This document shows, piece by piece, positions 1 to 5,141 of a stretch of 5,141 nt of DNA. Source of the DNA: Thermoplasmata archaeon (GTDB lineage: Archaea; Thermoplasmatota; Thermoplasmata; Lutacidiplasmatales; UBA184); contig JASHWZ010000064.1 in assembly GCA_030043865.1 (NCBI GenBank), positions 1-5,141 on the forward strand, given 5' to 3'. Position numbers and translations under genes: made by a program. Within the stretch, counting starts at the first letter, position 1, and every line of letters begins with the position of its first letter. Under the pieces are notes generated by a model that was not told where the DNA came from, searched no databases, and saw only the letters and a list, made by a program, of their open reading frames with translations.

Positions 1-1277
1 GAGAACGGGCTCGCGCGGACCGCGCCGAACGTGAGACCGATCAAGGTGTCCGCGGTGACGACCGTGGTGCCCCCACCGCTCGCGACGAAGTTGTACTCGA
101 GCGCCGGGAGCAGGTTGATCGCGACCTCGCTGAGCTCGAGCGCGGGCCCGGCCGTGCCCGTGAAGTTGAGGGCGGTCTCGCTCGGCAGCCCGAAGTCGCC
201 CGTGTTGTTGAGCCAGCTCATCAGGCCGGCGCCGTTGACCGCGTTCGTGAGCTCCGTGGTGAACGGGACGACCAGCTCCCCGCTCGTGTTGTTGAGGAAG
301 TCGGCGGCCCCGAGCGTGTAGACGTTTCCCTCGTACCAGACCTGGACGGTGGTCGAGGTCGCGGCCGAGTTCGTGTCGTTGTAGAACAGCTCGACGTAAC
401 CGCCCGCCACGCCCGCGGGGCCGTAGAGCCAGTCGCGGGTGAGGTTGATCGAGTCCGTCGGTGTCGCGAGGTCCGTGAGGTTGACCGAGGCCGCCCCGAG
501 GGCGACGTCCGTGGCGTTGAGCGGCGCCGGGCCCGGGATGCCGTCGACGTTCGTCGGGTTGGCGTACGTGTCGATGAACTGGCTGTCGAACGCGTTCAGC
601 TGCGCCCCGCCCGTCACGGCGATCGACGCGGCGTACTCCGTGTCGGCGGTGATGATCGCCGGCTGGACGAGGGTCGGGATCAAGGGGTTCGCTTCGACCT
701 TCGACAGGTTGAACGTGAGGACCGCCGAGCCGCCGGAGGCGGTGACCCAGCCGGGGAACTCGAAGGTCGAGTTCCAGACGGTCATCGCTCCCGTGACGAT
801 GACGTTGAGCTTCGCGTAGGCGTTGAGGAGGTTCAGGTCGGTGGTGACGGTCGAGTTGAAGATGTCGACCGTGCCCGAGTCCGCGAACGTGTAGATGTGG
901 GAGAGGCGCTGGATGGGGAGGCCGACGTCCGCGACGAACTCCTCGAAGATGAGGGAGACGTTCCGGACGATCAGGGTCCCGCCCGCGTCGACCGTGATGT
1001 TGCCGCCCTGGTAGTACAGCGGGCTCCCTCCGGTCGGCTGGATGATGTAGGTCTCGCCGGCGGTGACGACCAGGTCACCGTGGGTCACCGGGGCGGCCGG
1101 GGTGGCGGCCGCGGCGAGGCCGGCGGGGGCGACGGAAGGAGCGGCGGCCACGAGCGCCAGCCCTCCGCTGAGCACGACCAGGAGCACGAGCGCGATCGCC
1201 GCGGTCGGGCGGGTCCACTTCCGGGAGGCGCGCGCGGCTACCCCGGACTGTGGGGAGCTGCCCAAATGATGGCTCAC
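1..1277 (-). CDS. Secreted, sequon-rich surface protein with beta-helix-like rungs (3'-truncated by window edge; GTG start)
   Basis: The frame runs unbroken from the GTG at 1277 through 425 codons and off the left edge. The N-terminus is basic (Arg16, Arg19, Lys20, Arg23), followed by a hydrophobic stretch (about 26-46, ending ALVAAA) and an Ala/Pro-rich linker to about residue 65; this is a Sec-type signal peptide or membrane anchor. The mature part is rich in Thr, Val, Gly and Asn. Residues 92-175 contain repeating strand-turn units such as NITVDAGGTLIVRNVSL, SGTVDIFNSTVTT and GAMTVWNSTFEF, resembling rungs of a right-handed parallel beta-helix. There are 13 N-x-S/T sequons (Asn 93, 106, 141, 169, 190, 254, 266, 278, 300, 329, 330, 357, 371) and no cysteine, so it is probably an N-glycosylated extracellular or cell-envelope protein. 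I do not recognise a named family. A TTG at 1265 is an alternative start; no Shine-Dalgarno site precedes either codon, which fits a leaderless mRNA. It appears to be transcribed separately from the operon upstream. Confidence 0.82.
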   Translation of the reverse strand, partial: MSHHLGSSPQSGVAARASRKWTRPTAAIALVLLVVLSGGLALVAAAPSVAPAGLAAAATPAAPVTHGDLVVTAGETYIIQPTGGSPLYYQGGNITVDAGGTLIVRNVSLIFEEFVADVGLPIQRLSHIYTFADSGTVDIFNSTVTTDLNLLNAYAKLNVIVTGAMTVWNSTFEFPGWVTASGGSAVLTFNLSKVEANPLIPTLVQPAIITADTEYAASIAVTGGAQLNAFDSQFIDTYANPTNVDGIPGPAPLNATDVALGAASVNLTDLATPTDSINLTRDWLYGPAGVAGGYVELFYNDTNSAATSTTVQVWYEGNVYTLGAADFLNNTSGELVVPFTTELTNAVNGAGLMSWLNNTGDFGLPSETALNFTGTAGPALELSEVAINLLPALEYNFVASGGGTTVVTADTLIGLTFGAVRASPF

Positions 1278-1397
1278 GTCAGAAGAAAGGCCGTATTCTG
1301 GTATTTGAAACCTGTCTCGCGCATTGCGGTCGTACGCCCCCGGCGGCGCTAGAGTGGCTCAAGCCGGGGCGGGCCCGAAGGGGCCGAGAATCGTGGG
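1278..1397. other. Intergenic gap between the oxidoreductase and the secreted-protein gene
   Basis: This is the only real non-coding gap in the window (120 bp). Nearest the oxidoreductase stop it is very GC-rich. It contains a short possible hairpin on the minus strand at 1385-1372 (5-bp GGCCC/GGGCC stem, 4-nt loop) with no T-run after it, so it is weak as a terminator. Nearest the downstream gene the composition becomes locally AT-richer (about 1280-1312), where a candidate promoter lies. No RNA gene is visible. Confidence 0.6.
1301..1318 (-). promoter_or_regulatory. Candidate archaeal promoter (BRE plus TATA-like box) for the secreted-protein gene
   Basis: The minus strand reads GAGACAGG followed by TTTCAAATAC (1310-1301): a purine-rich BRE-like stretch and then an AT-rich TATA-like box in otherwise very GC-rich DNA. 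The centre of the box is about 28 nt from the GTG at 1277. In archaea transcription usually starts about 25-28 nt downstream of the TATA centre, so the mRNA would begin at or next to the GTG. This is a pattern match with no expression data. Confidence 0.45.
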
Positions 1398-2441
1398 CTA
1401 AGACCCGGGGACGGTGACCACGATCTTGCCGAACAGGTCGGAGGCATCGAACCGTCGGAACGCCTCCACGGCCTGGTCGAGCGGTCGGTCGGAGTCGATG
1501 ACCGGTCGCAGGCGACCCGCGGCGAGGTGCCCGAGGACCTCCCGGAACTCCTCGGCCCCCGCCATGGTGGAGCCCCGAATCGACGCCTGGCGCCAGAAGA
1601 GCGTCCGGAGGTCCACCTCCGCCACGGGGCCCGCGGTCGCGCCGATCACGACCACCCTCCCGCCCCGGGCGACCGACCGCACGGACCTCGGGATCGTCGG
1701 GGCTCCGACCGAGTCGAAGACGACGTCGACCCCGTTTTTCTCGCTCCATTGCCAGAGCACTCGGTCGAGGGGCCGCTCGCTGTCGTCGAAGACGACCGTG
1801 TCGTCCGAGCCGAGCGCCCGAGCGCGCTCCGCCTTCGCGGTCGACCGGCTCGCGACGACGACCCGGGCCCCCAGGAGCTTCGCGACCTGCACGACCGCCG
1901 TCGCGACCCCGCCCCCCGCACCGATTACCGCCACGCGGTCCCCCGGACGGACCGCCCCGACCGTCTTCATCGCGCGCCAGGCGGTCTGAAAGACGAGCGG
2001 CGCCGCCGCGCCCTCGGCAAAGGAGAGGCGTTCCGGGAGCGGGTGAACGTTCCGCTCGGGGACCACCACGTACCGCGTCGCGGTCCCCTGAGTGTGCTCC
2101 CCCACGATCCGGTAGTTCCGGCAGAGCGCCTCGTCCCCCCGCCGGCACGCGTCGCAGGTCCCGTCCCAGATCCCCGGGTTGAGCAGCACGGACTGTCCGG
2201 GCCGGACGTCGTGGACCCCCTCCCCGCACCGGTCGACGACCCCGGCGCCGTCCGAGCCGAGCACATGCGGTCGAGCGATCGGGACCCCGGGGATCCCGGC
2301 GAGCGTGAACCGGTCGAGCCGGTTGAACGCCGCCGCCCGGAGCGCGACCCGGACCTCCCCTGGGCCGGGCGCCGGCTCCGGGACCTCGACGAACCCGAGG
2401 CGCTCGAGTCCGCCGTGCTCCTCGAAGCCGAAGCCGCGCAT
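1398..2441 (-). CDS. MDR-family (alcohol dehydrogenase-like) zinc-binding oxidoreductase, NADP-type pocket
   Basis: This 347-residue protein is a complete medium-chain dehydrogenase/reductase. It has an N-terminal GroES-like domain (about 25-130, opening with PEPAPGPGEVRV) and a Rossmann domain (about 165-295) with VIGAGGGVATAVVQVAKLLG (172-191). The second strand ends in VVVASRSTAK, with Ser198/Arg199 rather than Asp, which favours NADP(H). A structural-zinc loop is present as D93-x2-C96-x2-C99-x7-C107; an acidic first ligand is known in Sulfolobus solfataricus ADH. The catalytic zinc site looks lost: the usual Cys is Asn40 (AAAFNRLD), the usual GHE is GSD (62-64), and the third-ligand region (AAPLVFQTAW, 146-155) has no Cys. 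That resembles quinone- or enoyl-reductase branches more than true alcohol dehydrogenases, so the substrate is unknown. The ATG lies 7 bp after the cysS stop, making it the apparent last gene of the operon. A link to handling 2-oxobutyrate or another transsulfuration by-product would be speculation. Confidence 0.9.
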   Translation of the reverse strand: MRGFGFEEHGGLERLGFVEVPEPAPGPGEVRVALRAAAFNRLDRFTLAGIPGVPIARPHVLGSDGAGVVDRCGEGVHDVRPGQSVLLNPGIWDGTCDACRRGDEALCRNYRIVGEHTQGTATRYVVVPERNVHPLPERLSFAEGAAAPLVFQTAWRAMKTVGAVRPGDRVAVIGAGGGVATAVVQVAKLLGARVVVASRSTAKAERARALGSDDTVVFDDSERPLDRVLWQWSEKNGVDVVFDSVGAPTIPRSVRSVARGGRVVVIGATAGPVAEVDLRTLFWRQASIRGSTMAGAEEFREVLGHLAAGRLRPVIDSDRPLDQAVEAFRRFDASDLFGKIVVTVPGS

Positions 2442-2448
2442 CCCGGCG

Positions 2449-2454
2449 TCACCC
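2449..2454 (-). promoter_or_regulatory. Shine-Dalgarno site overlapping the cysS stop codon, for the oxidoreductase gene
   Basis: The minus strand reads GGGTGA, whose last three bases are the cysS TGA stop, followed by 7 nt and the ATG at 2441. GGTGA matches the conserved 16S tail. Using the stop codon as part of the ribosome-binding site suggests termination-reinitiation coupling between cysS and the oxidoreductase. Confidence 0.5.
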
Positions 2455-3891
2455 GGTGTCCGCGAATTCCCAGCGCGTCCCGTCGGCGCGGTCCTCGAGA
2501 CGGACCCCCGCGGCCGTGAGCTGGTCCCGGATCCGGTCCGCTTCGGCGTAGTCGCCGCGGGTCCGGGCCCGCGCCCGGGCCTCGAGCAGGAGCGGAACGA
2601 CGGTCGCCCACGCGCCCGAGCGCGTCGCGGGCGCCCGTTCGAACAGCCCGAGGACCTCGCGGCCCCAGTCGTACGGCGCGGCGATCGCCTCCAACCCCTC
2701 GCCGTTCAGGTGGTCGAGCGCGACCCCCGCCTCGCCGACCCGTCGGGTCCAGCCGAACAGGAGCGCGATCGCCTCGCGCGTGTTGAAGTCCTCCGCGAGC
2801 GTGGCATCGAGCCGGTCGACGAGCTCGTCGGCCGCGGCGGCGAGCTCGGGGGGCAGCGGGTCGCCGGACCGCTCGGGCCCGTCCCGCTCGACGAGGTCGG
2901 CGATCCGGTCCGACGGTCCCGCGAGGCGCCGGTACGCCTCGCGGGCCTCCGCGAGGCTCTTCCCCGGCTCGAAGTCGACCGGGCTGCGGTAGTGCGCGTT
3001 CAGGTAGTAGAACCGTAGCACTCCCGCCCCGTACTCGTCGATCGACTCCTCGAGCGACGCCACGTTCCCGATGGATTTCGACATCTTCTCCCCGGTCATC
3101 GTGACGAAGCCGGAGTGCATCCAGTAGTTCACCATCGGCACCTCGCCGGTCGCCGACTCCGAGATCGCGATCTCCGCCTCGTGGTGGGGGAAGATCAGGT
3201 CGAGGCCGGCGCCGTGCAGGTCGTACCGAGCGCCGAGGAGCCGGCCGGTCATCGCCGTGTCCTCGATGTGCCAGCCCGGCCGGCCCGGCCCCCACGGGCT
3301 CTCCCAGCTCGGCTCCCCGGGCGTCGCGGCCTTCCAGATCACGAAGTCCTCGGGCGAGCGCTTGCGCTCGTCGACTTCGACGCGCGCGCCGGGCTGTAGG
3401 GCCGAGACGTTCTGCCCCGAGAGCGCTCCGAACCGGGGGAACTTCGCGACCTCGAAGTAGACCGAACCGTCCCTCGCGACGTACGCGACCTTCCGGTCGA
3501 TCAGCTCCCGGACCTGGGCGAGGATCTCGGGGACGTAGTCGGTGGCGAACGGGTAGTAGTTCACCGAGCGCACGCCGAGACGGTCCATCGACCGGAGGTA
3601 GCCGGCGAAGTGCCGCTGAGCGAGCTCGAGGGGGTCGTCCTCCTCCGCAGCGGCGCGGGCGATCAGCTTGTCGTCGAGGTTCGTGACGTTCTGGACGTAG
3701 AAGACGCGGTACCCCCAGCGGCGGAGCGCCCGCACGACGACATCGAAGACGACGAACGTCCGGCCGTGGCCGATGTGGGCGGGCGCGTACGGGGTGAGCC
3801 CGCAGACGTAGAGCCCAACGCGCGGCGGGGCGATCGGCGCGAACCGACGGACCTGCCGGGTCATCGAGTCGTAGACGCGGAACGGCCGCAC
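2449..3891 (-). CDS. cysS: Cysteinyl-tRNA synthetase (CysRS), GTG start
   Basis: This class I aminoacyl-tRNA synthetase attaches cysteine to tRNA-Cys in the cytoplasm. At 480 residues it is full length for the family. Visible landmarks are LYVCGLTPY with zinc ligand Cys30, the HIGH signature (39-42), VQNVTNLDDKLI (66-77), GRPGWHIED (203-211), FPHHEAEIA (234-242) with His236 and Glu240 as zinc ligands, and the KMSKS loop (269-273). The DFNTREA helix follows, and a C-terminal anticodon-binding segment (about 440-480) reads DYAEADRIRDQL...GTRWEF. The position equivalent to E. coli Cys209 ('HIEC') is Asp211 here, so one zinc ligand is changed. Cys30 is the only cysteine in the protein. The open frame extends upstream to 4377, but that part lies over the preceding gene and shows no family similarity. 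The GTG at 3891 gives the expected N-terminus (VRPFRVYDSMTRQ) and has a Shine-Dalgarno site. The gene starts 2 bp after the upstream stop. Confidence 0.97.
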   Translation of the reverse strand: MRPFRVYDSMTRQVRRFAPIAPPRVGLYVCGLTPYAPAHIGHGRTFVVFDVVVRALRRWGYRVFYVQNVTNLDDKLIARAAAEEDDPLELAQRHFAGYLRSMDRLGVRSVNYYPFATDYVPEILAQVRELIDRKVAYVARDGSVYFEVAKFPRFGALSGQNVSALQPGARVEVDERKRSPEDFVIWKAATPGEPSWESPWGPGRPGWHIEDTAMTGRLLGARYDLHGAGLDLIFPHHEAEIAISESATGEVPMVNYWMHSGFVTMTGEKMSKSIGNVASLEESIDEYGAGVLRFYYLNAHYRSPVDFEPGKSLAEAREAYRRLAGPSDRIADLVERDGPERSGDPLPPELAAAADELVDRLDATLAEDFNTREAIALLFGWTRRVGEAGVALDHLNGEGLEAIAAPYDWGREVLGLFERAPATRSGAWATVVPLLLEARARARTRGDYAEADRIRDQLTAAGVRLEDRADGTRWEFADTG

Positions 3892-3893
3892 GG

Positions 3894-5039
3894 TCAGGCC
3901 CTCCCGAGCGCCCGGCGGACGTCGTCGGCGAGGTCGGCGGGGTCCTCGATCCCGCACGAGAGCCGGACGAGACCGTCGGTCACCCCGTGGGCCTCCCGCT
4001 CGGCCCGGGGAACGCTCGCGTGCGTCATCGACGCGGGGTGGTCGGCCAGGGACTCCACTCCGCCCAGGCTCTCCGCGAGCGTGAACACGCGGAGCGCGCG
4101 GAGGAACCGCACCGCCGCCCGACGACCGCCGACGATGTCGGCGCTGACGATCCCACCGAATCCGTCCATCTGCCGGCGGGCGAGCCGGTACTGCGCGTGA
4201 CTCGGGCGGCCGGGGAAGTACGACGCCGCCACCTTCCGATGGTGCTCGAGCACCTCCGCCACGGCCCGCGCCCCCGCCTCGTGCGCCCGCATCCGGACGC
4301 CGAGCGTGTGCAGGCCCCGGAGGACGAGGAAGCAGTCGAACGGGCTCGGCACCGCCCCGACGGCGTTCTGGAGCCACGCGTACCGCTCGGCCGCCCGGGC
4401 GGACCGCAGGACGAGCGCCCCGCCGATGATGTCCGAGTGGCCGCCAAGGTACTTGGTCGTCGAATGGAGCACGATGTCCGTGCCGAACTCGATCGGGCGC
4501 TGGTTCGCCGGGGTCGCGAACGTGTTGTCCACGGCCACGACGGCGCCGGCCCGATGGGCGGCGCGCACGACGGCGCGCAGATCGACGATGCGGAGCAGCG
4601 GGTTCGTCGGCGTCTCGACGTAGACGAGGTCGACGGGCGCCTCCGCGATCGTCGCCGCCGTCCGGTCGGCGTCGGTCATGTCGACGTAGTCGATGCGGAC
4701 CCCGAACTGCTTGCGGTGATGCTCGAACAGGCGCCAGGTCCCGCCGTAGAGGTCGTCCACCGAGACGATCCGGCTCCCGGAGGGGAATGCTTCGAGGAGG
4801 GTCGTGAGCGCCCCGAGGCCCGACGAGAAGGCGAGTCCGGCCGCTCCCGACTCCGCGGCTGCGAGCGCCGACTCGAGGACGTGCCGCGTCGGGTTGCCGG
4901 ATCGGCTGTAAACGTACCCCTGGTTCCGGTTCGGCGCGGACTGCCGGAACGTGCTCGAAAGGTAGATCGGGGCGTTGACGGCCCCGGTGAGCGCGTCGGG
5001 GGGCTGACCCGCGTGGATGAGGCGCGTGTCAAACCGCAT
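3894..5039 (-). CDS. Cystathionine gamma-lyase / gamma-synthase family PLP enzyme
   Basis: This 381-residue protein is the usual length for the Cys/Met-metabolism PLP-dependent family (MetB, MetC, cystathionine gamma-lyase). Family landmarks are all visible: YSRSGNPT (44-51) for phosphate contact across the dimer, the SSGLGA loop (72-77), Tyr98 that stacks on the cofactor, ETPTNP (142-147), Asp171 that pairs with the pyridine nitrogen, and HSTTKYLGGHSD with Lys196 as the Schiff-base lysine. LAESLGGVESL (321-331) and Arg359 in RLSCGIED would bind the substrate carboxylate. No disruption is visible. The family interconverts cystathionine with cysteine or homocysteine, and close members differ in direction (gamma-lyase versus gamma-synthase), which sequence alone does not settle. 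A probable cystathionine beta-synthase upstream and cysS 2 bp downstream favour gamma-lyase, releasing cysteine, 2-oxobutyrate and ammonia in the cytoplasm. The start has a good Shine-Dalgarno site and the protein begins at the family's usual 'F.T..IHAG'. Usual symbols would be metB or mccB; I leave the symbol open. Confidence 0.93.
   Translation of the reverse strand: MRFDTRLIHAGQPPDALTGAVNAPIYLSSTFRQSAPNRNQGYVYSRSGNPTRHVLESALAAAESGAAGLAFSSGLGALTTLLEAFPSGSRIVSVDDLYGGTWRLFEHHRKQFGVRIDYVDMTDADRTAATIAEAPVDLVYVETPTNPLLRIVDLRAVVRAAHRAGAVVAVDNTFATPANQRPIEFGTDIVLHSTTKYLGGHSDIIGGALVLRSARAAERYAWLQNAVGAVPSPFDCFLVLRGLHTLGVRMRAHEAGARAVAEVLEHHRKVAASYFPGRPSHAQYRLARRQMDGFGGIVSADIVGGRRAAVRFLRALRVFTLAESLGGVESLADHPASMTHASVPRAEREAHGVTDGLVRLSCGIEDPADLADDVRRALGRA
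3899..3905 (-). promoter_or_regulatory. Shine-Dalgarno site that fixes the GTG start of cysS
   Basis: The minus strand reads GGGAGGG followed by 7 nt and then GTG at 3891. It lies in the last codons of the preceding gene, whose TGA occupies 3896-3894. The spacing is right for this GTG and wrong for the first in-frame ATG (at residue 10, which would delete conserved N-terminal residues), so it decides the start of cysS. Confidence 0.65.
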
Positions 5040-5141
5040 GCGACCCTCCCTGCTCGGAAAGGAACCCGACCAGGTCGTGCCGGGTCAAGAGCCCGATCGG
5101 CATGCCGGTCGCCGCGTCCCGGACGAGCAGCACCTTCTCCT
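5029..5141 (-). CDS. C-terminal end of a CBS-domain protein, probably a CBS-containing cystathionine beta-synthase (5'-truncated by window edge)
   Basis: Only the last 36 codons plus TGA are present; the frame enters at the right edge of the window. The peptide begins EKVLLVRDAATGMPIGLLTR and continues HDLVGFLSEQGGSHAV. This is the closing half of a CBS domain: a hydrophobic strand (VLLVRD), a turn, then the typical 'PIGLLTRHDLV.FL' strand-helix that ends many CBS pairs. CBS domains bind adenine nucleotides or S-adenosylmethionine and act as regulatory modules. The stop lies inside the next gene, overlapping it by 11 bp, so the two are probably co-translated. Because the next genes are a cystathionine gamma-lyase/synthase and cysS, the most economical guess is a PLP enzyme of the cystathionine beta-synthase family with a C-terminal CBS pair. 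That identity is inferred from context. The CBS tail alone could also belong to another CBS protein, such as an IMP dehydrogenase-like or stand-alone CBS protein. Confidence 0.75.
   Translation of the reverse strand, partial: EKVLLVRDAATGMPIGLLTRHDLVGFLSEQGGSHAV
5044..5050 (-). promoter_or_regulatory. Shine-Dalgarno site for the cystathionine gamma-lyase/synthase gene
   Basis: The minus strand reads GGGAGGG, ending 4 nt before the ATG at 5039. It lies within the coding region of the upstream CBS-domain gene, so ribosomes terminating on that gene are delivered to this site. It supports the ATG at 5039 as the true start. Confidence 0.6.

Noticed and set aside
439..819. Plus-strand open frame of 126 codons
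   Set aside because: It is the antisense shadow of the secreted-protein gene; no start context or recognisable domain.
1200..1230. Twin-arginine (Tat) signal in the secreted protein
   Set aside because: The N-terminus has SRKW rather than a twin Arg with the surrounding consensus, so a Sec signal or anchor is more likely.
897..1352. Plus-strand open frames over the 5' end of the secreted-protein gene
   Set aside because: The Gly/Asp/Arg-rich translation has no motifs. The minus-strand frame has a signal peptide, regular beta-rich composition and many sequons, so it is the real gene.
1371..1385. Hairpin after the oxidoreductase stop as a transcription terminator
   Set aside because: The stem is only 5 bp, the surrounding DNA is so GC-rich that such stems arise easily, and no T-run follows. 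It is mentioned only in the intergenic entry.
1527..2519. Long plus-strand open frame (330 codons) opposite the oxidoreductase gene
   Set aside because: It is antisense to a clearly recognisable MDR gene. The translation is Arg/Pro/Asp-rich low-complexity sequence typical of shadow frames in high-GC DNA, with no domain signature.
1967..3295. Minus-strand open frame of 442 codons spanning the cysS/oxidoreductase junction in another frame
   Set aside because: It overlaps two well-supported genes on the same strand in a different frame and encodes Arg/Gly/Pro-rich sequence without motifs.
3892..4377. N-terminal extension of cysS upstream of the GTG
   Set aside because: The frame is open but lies wholly over the cystathionine lyase gene. 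The extension is Arg/Pro/Gly-rich with no family similarity, and the GTG at 3891 has a well-placed Shine-Dalgarno site and gives the normal CysRS N-terminus.

Overview
The window is GC-rich and almost entirely coding on the minus strand. It most likely comes from an archaeon, plausibly a high-GC, uncultivated Thermoplasmatota-like lineage, although a high-GC bacterium is not excluded. The archaeal reading rests on three things. A secreted protein carries 13 N-glycosylation sequons in 425 residues. Its GTG start has no Shine-Dalgarno sequence but lies about 28 nt downstream of a TATA-like element, as in leaderless archaeal mRNAs. The downstream-sited genes have short leaders with GGAGG or GGTGA motifs that fit the conserved 16S tail. 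The cytoplasmic proteins are not strongly acidic, which argues against haloarchaea.

Layout in the direction of transcription, from the right edge leftwards: (1) the last 36 codons of a CBS-domain protein (5029-5141), probably a CBS-domain cystathionine beta-synthase; (2) a PLP-dependent cystathionine gamma-lyase/gamma-synthase family enzyme (3894-5039); (3) cysS, cysteinyl-tRNA synthetase, from a GTG start at 3891 to 2449; (4) a zinc-binding MDR-family (alcohol dehydrogenase-like) oxidoreductase (1398-2441); (5) a 120-bp intergenic gap with a candidate archaeal promoter; (6) a large secreted, sequon-rich protein of unknown function (1277 to beyond position 1).

The first four genes look like one operon: the junctions are an 11-bp overlap, a 2-bp gap and a 7-bp gap, each with a Shine-Dalgarno motif inside or abutting the preceding gene. 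If the truncated gene is a cystathionine beta-synthase, the operon makes cysteine from homocysteine and serine (beta-synthase, then gamma-lyase) and loads it onto tRNA-Cys (CysRS). The role of the oxidoreductase in this set is not evident.

Points worth noting: the CysRS has Asp where the second zinc-binding Cys is expected and contains only one cysteine in total. The oxidoreductase keeps a structural zinc loop (with Asp as first ligand) but lacks the catalytic zinc ligands. The secreted protein has no cysteine and no ATG start, so an ATG-only gene caller would miss it. I found no RNA genes, mobile elements, CRISPR arrays or long repeats, and no clear sign of a wholly new system.
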